Assembly: GCA_029262735.1 (NCBI GenBank)
Contig: JAJCYY010000017.1
Location: 22,669 to 86,668 of the forward strand
Direction: 5' to 3'
DNA: 64,000 nt
From: Chloroflexota bacterium
GTDB taxonomy: Bacteria > Chloroflexota > Dehalococcoidia > Lucifugimonadales > Lucifugimonadaceae
Every line of letters begins with the position of its first letter. The stretch's first letter is position 1. The notes under the pieces are model-generated. The model had not been told where the DNA came from. It saw only the letters and a program-made list of their open reading frames with translations, and ran no database searches. Below, piece by piece: positions 48,148 through 54,891 of the stretch. The position numbers and the translations under genes are program-made.

Positions 48148-49289
48148 TAGCCCGCGGGCACCGGTGATGCGGTCAAAGACGTCTCGCTGATGGTCACAGT
48201 TGGCATCTCCAGCATCATCACCTCGATGGCGAGCCGCGGGATCGCGTTGGCCTCGAGTGCCGTGATCGTCTCGGAAACCGCACTGGCTCCGCGAACGACA
48301 TCACCTTCACCAAGCTGGTTCGCAATCTCTGCGAGAGCGGAAAGCCAGTCTGAGTTGATCACGTTGTCGCTCAGGCCCGCTTTGGTGACTCCAATGTCTC
48401 GCCACCACTCCAGCCAGCGGCCAAGCTCGCTCAGGACACCGCTCCGGTCTCTGCGGAATCGGCCGGAAAGCTCTCGAGCGTAGATGAAGCGCTGCTCCAG
48501 GTCTCCGCCGAGGGTATTCAGAACCCGAGAGGCTGTCTGGGTGTAGATCTCCAGCACTGCCGGGTCCTGCAATGCTGAGATGGCCCAACCGGGCTTGCCC
48601 GCCGAAAGTTTTGCCAGGCGTTCTGCATGCTCTGGCTCGGCGTTGAACTTTTCTGCCAGATGTTCGGCAATCGCCTCTGAGGACACGCGCCGCAGGCTTA
48701 TTTTCTGGCAGCGAGAGACGATTGTTTCTGGCAGCGCTTCGGCGTCTGAAGCGACCAGTACGATGTACACATCGTCGGAAGGCTCTTCTAATGTCTTGAG
48801 CAGGGCGTTCGCGGCCGCCGGGGATAAAGACTCGGCGCCATCCACGACGAAGACACGAGATTTGCCTTCGAAAGGTTTGAGCGCGGCGTCATGTTGCAGG
48901 TCATGTATGTGATTGATCGATATCTGCTGGCGAGCGGCGCCCGCGGAAACTTCACCGTCTCCGCTGGCCGCATCCTTTTTCAATGGCGTCGATGTATCGA
49001 TCACACGCACATCGGCGTGCTGACCCATTCGGATGCGCTGGGCTGCCGGGCAGGATGAAAGGTCAAGTATCGGCGCCTCACCGAAAAGATCCGGCTGCGG
49101 CTCACAGTTCAGAAGACAGGCAAGGTCGATAGCCAGCGTTTTGCGGCCAACCTGCGAAGGTCCGGTTATGAGGTAGGCGTGCGAAAGTCTGCCGGACATA
49201 TTTGCGGTGTCCAGCATTCGGACTGCCGCATCATGGCCGAACGTTCGCCAGCCTGTAGCGGGTGGAATCTGTGTGGCGGGTTCAGACAA
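48144..49289 (-). CDS. holB: DNA polymerase III subunit delta'
   Basis: A 381-residue AAA+ clamp-loader subunit. The P-loop region is GPSQVGRKT. The zinc-module area (LNCEPQ...SSCPAAQR) has fewer cysteines than usual. The Walker-B region is VFVVDGAESLSPAAANALLK, the sensor area LEEPSDDVYIVLVASD, and SRC is in IVSRCQKISL. The delta' subunit acts with delta and tau/gamma to load the sliding clamp. The start is TTG 49289, which overlaps the lysA stop by 8 bp. The stop is shared with the convergent HNH gene. Confidence 0.9.
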   Translation of the reverse strand: MSEPATQIPPATGWRTFGHDAAVRMLDTANMSGRLSHAYLITGPSQVGRKTLAIDLACLLNCEPQPDLFGEAPILDLSSCPAAQRIRMGQHADVRVIDTSTPLKKDAASGDGEVSAGAARQQISINHIHDLQHDAALKPFEGKSRVFVVDGAESLSPAAANALLKTLEEPSDDVYIVLVASDAEALPETIVSRCQKISLRRVSSEAIAEHLAEKFNAEPEHAERLAKLSAGKPGWAISALQDPAVLEIYTQTASRVLNTLGGDLEQRFIYARELSGRFRRDRSGVLSELGRWLEWWRDIGVTKAGLSDNVINSDWLSALAEIANQLGEGDVVRGASAVSETITALEANAIPRLAIEVMMLEMPTVTISETSLTASPVPAGY

Positions 49290-50607
49290 GACTTGTTGCC
49301 AGGAGGTCCTCGTACGTTTCTCGACGGCGGATCAGACGCGCCTCTCCGTCTTTTACCATCACAATGGCCGGCCGGGTAGTCATGTTGTAGTTACTTGCCA
49401 TCGGCACTGCGTACGCGCCTGATGTCGGTGTGCAGAGCAGGTCGCCCGAATCCAGAACGGGGAGGTCGACATCTTTCGCTATGAAGTCTCCTGACTCACA
49501 AAATTTTCCGACGACCGTGACCGTTTCGGTTGGCGTCGCATACGGATCGCGTGTTCTCCGTACGGTGTACACAGATGAGTAGAGTGCTGGCCGGATGTTG
49601 TCGCCCATACCGCCGTCGACGCTGACATAGATGCGGACATCGGGAATGCGCTTGATGCCGCCTACTTTGTACACGGCAACGCCTGCGCGAGCGACAATGG
49701 CGCGGCCAGGCTCGACCGTCAGCATCGGCTCGTCGAGGCCGTATCGGTCACAGCCGGAGCGAACGGCCTCGGAGATCTCGGCCGCATACGCCAAAATAGG
49801 CGGTGGGAGCTCTTTGCCGACGTAGCCGACCGCGAAGCCGCCACCGGGATTGAACTCGTTCAGTTGCAGGCCGTGGGCCTCTCGCATCTGCGCTGCGAAA
49901 TTCAAAACGTAGTCGATGGCCTGCGAATACGGCTCCAGTTCAAAGATCGGTGAGCCGAGGTGGAAATGTAGCCCGACGACATCGAGGTGCTCAGTCGCCA
50001 CAGCCTGCTCGACTGCTTCGGCGGCGGCACCGGTCTCAATGGAGAAGCCAAATTTGGAGTCGAGAATCCCGGTGGTCGTGAGCATGTGGGTATGCGGATC
50101 CACGCTTGGCGAGACTCTTAGAAGAACCTTCTGCCTGACGCCTTTCTCACCGGCGACTTCGTTCAACAGGCCGATCTCGTAGAACGAATCGATGGTAATT
50201 CGGCCAACGCCGTAGTCGAGTGCCTCGCTTAGCTCTTCACGGCCCTTGTTATTGCCGTGGAAATTGAGGTTCTCAGCAGGGAAGTCCGCCGCCTTCGCGA
50301 AGATGAGCTCGCCGCCTGTGACCACGTCCATGTGCAGTCCTTCTTCGGCGATGATCTTCGCAAGCGCGGGGTTTGCGAAGGCCTTGGAAGAGTATTCGAT
50401 GAGGGAGCGCTCATACGCGTCTTTGAACCCGCCACTGAACTGCCTGCACATGTGGCGAATAGTGTCTTCATCGTAGATATAGAGTGGCGTGCCGAACTCG
50501 ACAGCGAGGTCCGCGATGGCACATCCGCCGATGGTGATGTTGCCCTCGGAATCCAGTCCTGCGGAGACAGGGAATATTTCGTGATCGGTTTCGTTTAGCT
50601 GTGGCAT
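49282..50607 (-). CDS. lysA: Diaminopimelate decarboxylase
   Basis: A 441-residue PLP enzyme (alanine-racemase fold) that makes lysine from meso-diaminopimelate. PLP lysine K75 is in EYSSKAFANPAL. GLHFHLGSP, GGGFAVGY and MLTVEPGRAIVA follow, and the substrate-binding CESGDFIAKD with the C-terminal Tyr in GAYAVPMASNYN. Start ATG 50607 fits the family N-terminus; an upstream in-frame codon at 50646 would add 13 residues. It overlaps holB by 8 bp on the same strand. Confidence 0.94.
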   Translation of the reverse strand: MPQLNETDHEIFPVSAGLDSEGNITIGGCAIADLAVEFGTPLYIYDEDTIRHMCRQFSGGFKDAYERSLIEYSSKAFANPALAKIIAEEGLHMDVVTGGELIFAKAADFPAENLNFHGNNKGREELSEALDYGVGRITIDSFYEIGLLNEVAGEKGVRQKVLLRVSPSVDPHTHMLTTTGILDSKFGFSIETGAAAEAVEQAVATEHLDVVGLHFHLGSPIFELEPYSQAIDYVLNFAAQMREAHGLQLNEFNPGGGFAVGYVGKELPPPILAYAAEISEAVRSGCDRYGLDEPMLTVEPGRAIVARAGVAVYKVGGIKRIPDVRIYVSVDGGMGDNIRPALYSSVYTVRRTRDPYATPTETVTVVGKFCESGDFIAKDVDLPVLDSGDLLCTPTSGAYAVPMASNYNMTTRPAIVMVKDGEARLIRRRETYEDLLATSLV

Positions 50608-50812
50608 TTTCTTCAAACGTGAGAGTCGTGTCTCGATGCCGACCAATTGGATCGAGTTCGAGGAGTTGAACGCAGCCCCATTCTATTCGAGGTCAGGGTT
50701 TCTGGCGCTTGCATATTGCTGTGATGCCCCGGTTGCGCCGTCGCTATACTAAACGGCATCACATTGGCGGTAGAGGTCGATGCCGCGATCGACGAACAAA
50801 TAAGGAATTACA

Positions 50813-51871
50813 GTGGTTCACACGGAGTTCACAGGCCGGCTCACCGAGCTGGCCGCATGCGCAGGTTGAGCGGGTAAGCTCTCGCAGAGCGAACTGGCCA
50901 GTGTGCTGAGCCAGCTGCCCCCCGCATCCTACCGGGACCCGAACGTCCTGGTCGGTTTCGATTCCGGTGATGATGCAGCTATCTACCGGATCTCGGACGA
51001 ACTCGCCCTTGTTTTGACCGTCGATTTCTTCCCGCCGATTGTGGACGATCCATTTCAGTACGGTGAGATCGCAGTTGCGAATGCGTTGTCGGATGTCTAC
51101 GCAAAGGGTGGACGGCCGGTTACGGCCCTCAACATCGCAGCGTTCCCTCGCACAATGCCGTCGCAAATTGTGGCGAAGGTACTGGAGGGAGGCCAGTCAA
51201 AAGCTTCTGAGGCCGAGGTGTCGATTGTTGGCGGTCACACGGTTGATGACGCTGAGCCGAAGTACGGCCTGGCCGTCACCGGATTGATTAAGCCCGGTGA
51301 ACAGGTTGCCAATGACGGCGCTCGTCCGGGTGACGTACTTGTGCTAACGAAAGCGATCGGTACGGGAATTATTACGACGGCCGGTAAGGCGGGGGTTGTT
51401 GACGGCGATGCGCTTTCAGCAGCGGTCAAGTCGATGGCTGCGCTGAACCGAGGGGCGTCCGAAGCGATGCTGGAGGTTGGAGTAACCGCTGCGACCGATG
51501 TCACCGGATTCGGACTGCTGGGGCATCTGCACACGATGTTGAAGGCGAGTGGTGCTGCGGCAACTCTGACGCTGGGCGCGATTCCGGTGCTCGAAGGCGT
51601 GTTGCCGTTGCTCGAGCAAGGCGTTGCGCCGGGAGGCACTCACCGCAACGTGGAGGCCCTTTCGCAGCACCTGGATTGGGGTGCAGGTGTTGGAGAGCTC
51701 GACAAGCTGCTGCTGTGCGATGCACAGACATCCGGTGGGCTGTTGATCTCGGTTTCCCCAGAGCGGCTCAAGGAGTTGCAGCATGCTCTCTCAGAGCGAG
51801 GCTGCTTCTTCGCAGCGGCGATTGGAGTCGTGGAGGAAGGAACACCAGGCGCAATCACCGTCGCTTCCTGA
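50813..51871 (+). CDS. selD: Selenide, water dikinase; selenocysteine-containing
   Basis: A 352-residue SelD that makes selenophosphate for Sec and selenouridine synthesis. The true start is GTG 50813, with AAGGA 6 nt upstream, and an in-frame TGA at 50867-50869 encodes Sec19. The N-terminus then reads TELAACAG-U-AGKLSQSEL, matching the family's active-site C/U-x-x-K motif with K22. Downstream DPNVLVGFDSGDDAAIYRI and TDVTGFGLLGHL are standard. Translation treating TGA as stop would start only at 50903 and lose the catalytic residue. A hairpin follows the UGA. No other sel gene is in the window. A -10-like TATACT lies at 50745-50750. Confidence 0.93.
50867..50890 (+). promoter_or_regulatory. 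UGA Sec codon with SECIS-like hairpin
   Basis: The UGA is at 50867-50869. Eight nt later, GCTCT (50878-50882) and AGAGC (50886-50890) form a perfect stem with a 3-nt CGC loop. Two more pairs can form outside after two mismatches. Bacterial SECIS elements are small stem-loops immediately 3' of the UGA that bind SelB. The position fits, while the loop lacks a strong known consensus, so the exact SECIS boundary is tentative. Confidence 0.6.
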
Positions 51872-51923
51872 GCTGCTTTTCTCTGATCGTCTTCCGGACT
51901 TTCTCACTGTTCATCGCCGCCTA

Positions 51924-51945
51924 TATGCAACCTATGAGTTGCGCG
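51924..51945. promoter_or_regulatory. ArsR-type operator 1 (TATGCAA-N8-TTGCGCG)
   Basis: Left arm TATGCAA (51924-51930) and right half TTGC (51939-51942) match operator 2 in spacing (N8). Its right arm overlaps the -35 box TTGCGC of the promoter at 51939-51967. Dyads of this size are typical for ArsR repressors, and one is encoded by the second gene of this operon. Confidence 0.6.
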
Positions 51946-51967
51946 TATCAGCACGGTAGTCTATTAT
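51939..51967 (+). promoter_or_regulatory. Promoter of the AHSA1/ArsR operon
   Basis: TTGCGC (51939-51944), 17 bp, then TATTAT (51962-51967). The predicted start is near 51974, immediately before the Shine-Dalgarno GGAGG (51975-51979), giving a very short leader. Both hexamers lie inside or next to the two matched operators, so repressor binding would block RNA polymerase. Confidence 0.6.
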
Positions 51968-51986
51968 GCAATCTGGAGGTTGCATA
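51965..51986. promoter_or_regulatory. ArsR-type operator 2 (TATGCAA-N8-TTGCATA)
   Basis: A perfect 7-bp inverted repeat TATGCAA (51965-51971) / TTGCATA (51980-51986) with 8-bp spacer. It covers part of the -10 box, the Shine-Dalgarno and the first base of the ATG. Its centre is 41 bp from operator 1, about four helical turns. Confidence 0.65.
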
Positions 51987-52444
51987 TGGGCACATCAGAT
52001 CAGGACAAGATCGAGAAGAAGGTCGTGATACACGCTCCGGTTTCGCGTGTTTGGATGGCTCTAACCGACGCTGAAGAGTTCGGCAAATGGTTCGGCGCGA
52101 AGCTGGAACAGAAATTCGTAGCAGGGGCACGGGTGACCGGAAACATAACCTACCCGGGCTATGAGCACCTCAGATTAGAGGTGATGGTTGAGAGGATTGA
52201 GCCTGAGCACCTTTTCTCGTTCCGCTGGCACCCGCACGCGATGGAGACGGATACCGACTATTCCGGTGAACCTTCGACGTTGGTCGAGTTTCGCATTGAG
52301 GAGGTCTCAGAAGGTACGCTTCTTACGATGGTTGAGTCCGGGTTCGACGAGATACCTGCCGATCGCCGTGACGAAGCGTTCCACAGGTACGGAGATGGGT
52401 GGACGGAGCAGATGACAAACATTCAGCGCCATGTCGAAGGTTAG
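51986..52444 (+). CDS. SRPBCC/AHSA1-family protein
   Basis: A 152-residue START-like protein of the AHSA1 group. It begins DKIEKKVVIHAPVSRVWMALTD, typical of the family, then FGKWFG, FSFRWHPHA and STLVEFRIEEV, and ends in the C-terminal helix GWTEQMTNIQRHVEG. These small beta-helix grips bind hydrophobic ligands. It is the first gene of an operon with an ArsR regulator, which often accompanies this family. GGAGG is 6 nt before ATG 51986; in-frame TTG 51980 is less likely. The ligand is unknown. Confidence 0.87.
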   Translation: MGTSDQDKIEKKVVIHAPVSRVWMALTDAEEFGKWFGAKLEQKFVAGARVTGNITYPGYEHLRLEVMVERIEPEHLFSFRWHPHAMETDTDYSGEPSTLVEFRIEEVSEGTLLTMVESGFDEIPADRRDEAFHRYGDGWTEQMTNIQRHVEG

Positions 52445-52775
52445 TGCGATCGAGCTGAACGAGATGCGGGGAGCTGTGCCGCTTTTCGTAGCGCTCGGCG
52501 ATGAAACCAGGTTGCAACTGCTTGCCATGCTTTCCTCGGCCGGACCGGCGTCTATTACGCGACTGAGCACGACCTTTCCAATGTCCCGGCAGGCCATCAC
52601 GAAACACCTCCTGGTGCTCTCAAGTGCCGGTCTTGTAACAGGCAAAAGACGCGGACGTGAGCGAGTGTGGGAGTTCCATGCGGAGCCGCTCGCTGAAGCA
52701 GGCGCTTATCTCAATCGGATCTCCCAGCAGTGGGATGAGACGCTGACGCGACTCAAGAAATTTGCCGAAGATTGA
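52431..52775 (+). CDS. ArsR-family transcriptional regulator
   Basis: A 114-residue winged-helix repressor. DETRLQLLAMLSSAGPASI is helix 1-2, SRQAITKHLLVLSSAGLV the recognition helix-turn-helix, and RRGRERVWEFHAEPL the wing. There is no CxC metal motif, so it is not a metal sensor of the classical kind. It probably answers to a small-molecule signal bound directly or via the AHSA1 protein. It overlaps the upstream gene by 14 bp. The two dyads at 51924-51986 are its likely operators, giving autorepression. Confidence 0.88.
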   Translation: MSKVSAIELNEMRGAVPLFVALGDETRLQLLAMLSSAGPASITRLSTTFPMSRQAITKHLLVLSSAGLVTGKRRGRERVWEFHAEPLAEAGAYLNRISQQWDETLTRLKKFAED

Positions 52776-52812
52776 GGGTAGACGGAGTTCAGGTGTCGGC
52801 CGGTGCTAACGG

Positions 52813-53604
52813 CTAAGTGCGTGAATCTTGCCGACCGGGACTTCGAGACTCGTGCCAGATCCGACTACGCTCCGCCTCATCCAGCTCAGCCAGTGGCGAG
52901 TCTCCGGCCTGGCTCTCCGCCACGAGGACACGATTCCTGAGTGCGACCGCTGCTGTGCGGAGCGCTATCTCCGGGTCGATGCCAGCTTGCCGGATCTCAC
53001 GGGCCACCTGCATCAATAGTTCCGCAGCTCGCAATTCAGCCTGTGCGTCTGATTCGGTGTCATCGGTCTCGAAAATCGGTGATGTTGCTTCGATCTCCGG
53101 CCACTTCAGGCCCGCCTTCATGGTCCGTCTCTGGATGGAGCCGGCAAGTGCCAGTGCCGGCATCGAAGCAGGCAGGCTGGCCACTGCAGATGATCTTCCG
53201 CTTTCGCTGCGTTTAAGTTGTTCCCAGCGGTCCACCACGGCGTCTGAGTCGGTCAGTTGTTCCGCTCCGGCGAATACATGTGGATGGCGTCTGACGAGCT
53301 TTTCGCGCACTTTCTGTGCTGTCGTGACGGCATCGAACGTGTTGTCACGTCGTGCGATATCCGAGTGGAACGCTATATGTGTCATCACGTCACCCAGCTC
53401 CTCTTCGATGTCGGTGTTATCCCCGGAATCGATAGCGTCCAGAAGCTCGTATGTCTCCTCAAGCAGGTGCTGGCGCAGGGAAACGTGTGTCTGTTCAGCG
53501 TCCCACGGGCAGCCGCCCGGGTTGCGTAGATGCTCAACCGTTGCAATCAACTCAGCGAACGCAGCTCCGGCTTGCCGAGCGTAGTCAGACATCTCAGTCA
53601 CCAT
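52813..53604 (-). CDS. mazG: Nucleoside triphosphate pyrophosphohydrolase MazG
   Basis: A 263-residue all-helical NTP pyrophosphohydrolase. The signature GGCPWDAEQTH precedes the E-x-x-E pattern LLEETYELLDAI and EEELGDVMTHIAF (Mg2+ ligands). The second helical half contains LKWPEI and AELRAAELLMQVAREI. It hydrolyses non-canonical NTPs. An AGGAGG lies a few nt upstream of ATG 53604, a little close; GTG directly after it is an alternative start. Confidence 0.93.
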   Translation of the reverse strand: MVTEMSDYARQAGAAFAELIATVEHLRNPGGCPWDAEQTHVSLRQHLLEETYELLDAIDSGDNTDIEEELGDVMTHIAFHSDIARRDNTFDAVTTAQKVREKLVRRHPHVFAGAEQLTDSDAVVDRWEQLKRSESGRSSAVASLPASMPALALAGSIQRRTMKAGLKWPEIEATSPIFETDDTESDAQAELRAAELLMQVAREIRQAGIDPEIALRTAAVALRNRVLVAESQAGDSPLAELDEAERSRIWHESRSPGRQDSRT

Positions 53605-53667
53605 AGCCTCCTTCTGCAGCCTTCCGGCACCGACTGGGCGCCGACCGAACCAGTATCCTAACTACTA

Positions 53668-54462
53668 ATGCAGCATCCAGCCGTCCAGGCCGTCAGAGTT
53701 CGCGTTATTCCGCCGATAGCGTGGCCGGTCGATACGCGAGGCTGGACGACCTTTGCGTTCGCGACGGTGTTTGCCATCGCTCTACCGGTTTTTCTCCTGC
53801 TGGCAAATGTCGAGTATGTGACCAAGAGCGACTGGCTCTATTCACACAACTGGTGGCGTAACGACATTCCGGCGCGGACGTTGCTGCCGGTTTCGGAGTT
53901 GGACAGCGGCGCCGACCAGATAAAGGATTACTTCACGAACGATGCAGACCGGCTGGATCTGCGTGTCAACTTTCGCGGGGAAAACCTTTCGCTCTACAAA
54001 GAGCGTGAAGTGCTACACATGGTGGATGTGAAGGGACTGATGCAGGGGGTGTTCAATGCAGTTCGGGTCACAGGGGCGGTGGCGCTGCTGATCGCGATAG
54101 CCGGAGCGATTTACTTTGGCAGGCGGTTCTGGAACGTTCTGCTCTCGACTCTCCGGTGGTCGGCTCTTGGGTCGGGAACGGTACTTGGTGTTCTGGCGAT
54201 CGCAGTGTTGATCGATTTCAATTTCGTGTTCCGGCAGTTCCACTTCCTGAGCTTCGCAAACGACCTCTGGCTGCTGAATCCTTCTACCGATTTCCTGATC
54301 ATCATGTTCCCACAGCGTTTCTTTTTTGAGGCAACGCTGTTCATCGCGGTGTTCTCGGTAGTGCAGTTCGCAGCGCTGATGTATGCGGTGAGACTGATCA
54401 GAAAGCGAATGGGCGGACGGATTGATAATCCTGAGTTCGAACGCACTCTCGAGAGCAGCTAA
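53668..54462 (+). CDS. TIGR01906/DUF1461 integral membrane protein
   Basis: A 264-residue membrane protein with four transmembrane helices. The first is at about 25-48, then a large extracellular loop of about 100 residues, and three helices at about 128-150, 165-190 and 218-245. Family motifs are REVLHMVDVKGLMQGVF before helix 2 and FHFLSFANDLWLLNPSTDFL then MFPQRFF near helix 4. It belongs to DUF1461 (TIGR01906), relatives of which are found in Firmicutes, actinobacteria and Chloroflexota. Function is unknown. There is no RBS at ATG 53668; TATCCT about 10 nt upstream suggests possible leaderless translation. Confidence 0.85.
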   Translation: MQHPAVQAVRVRVIPPIAWPVDTRGWTTFAFATVFAIALPVFLLLANVEYVTKSDWLYSHNWWRNDIPARTLLPVSELDSGADQIKDYFTNDADRLDLRVNFRGENLSLYKEREVLHMVDVKGLMQGVFNAVRVTGAVALLIAIAGAIYFGRRFWNVLLSTLRWSALGSGTVLGVLAIAVLIDFNFVFRQFHFLSFANDLWLLNPSTDFLIIMFPQRFFFEATLFIAVFSVVQFAALMYAVRLIRKRMGGRIDNPEFERTLESS

Positions 54463-54863
54463 AGCGAGTATGCCCCGGCGACCAGGTTGCACTCGACCCG
54501 GTGGGTGAGCCGCTCCAGGGCTTCGGCGGGCTTCATCCATTCAACGGACGAGACTTCATCATCCGGTGTAAATTCACCGCGTTCAACCAATCTCATCCGA
54601 TAGAAGACGACGATCTTGGGTTGCCCATTCACCAGATAGGCGATCGGCGGGACAATCTCGATGATCTCGCCGCGGCATCCGGTCTCTTCTTCGACTTCAC
54701 GGATTGCCGCCTGCTCGATGGTCTCGCCTGCCTCGAGATGGCCTTTCGGAAGTGTCCAGTCGTCGTAACGAGATCGGTGGATGACGGCAATCTGTAGATC
54801 GGCCGAGTCCCTGGACTCAAGCAGTCCGCCGGATGCGACGTCGATAGTGGTTGATTCGGGCAT
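54459..54863 (-). CDS. NUDIX hydrolase
   Basis: A 134-residue single-domain Nudix protein. The Nudix box is GHLEAGETIEQAAIREVEEE followed by TG. SRYDDWTLPKG and IVFYRMRLVERG place it with MutT/Ap4A-hydrolase-like members. It would cleave a nucleoside diphosphate linked to another moiety. The stop overlaps that of the DUF1461 gene (CTAA, 54459-54462). Confidence 0.9.
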   Translation of the reverse strand: MPESTTIDVASGGLLESRDSADLQIAVIHRSRYDDWTLPKGHLEAGETIEQAAIREVEEETGCRGEIIEIVPPIAYLVNGQPKIVVFYRMRLVERGEFTPDDEVSSVEWMKPAEALERLTHRVECNLVAGAYSL

Positions 54864-54891
54864 GTAGTAGTGCCGTGCAGCGACCGGTTAG

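Noticed and set aside
50903..51871. Short SelD form starting at ATG-like codon 50903
   Set aside because: It lacks the catalytic residue and Lys22 region. The longer frame through UGA has a good SD and family motifs on both sides.
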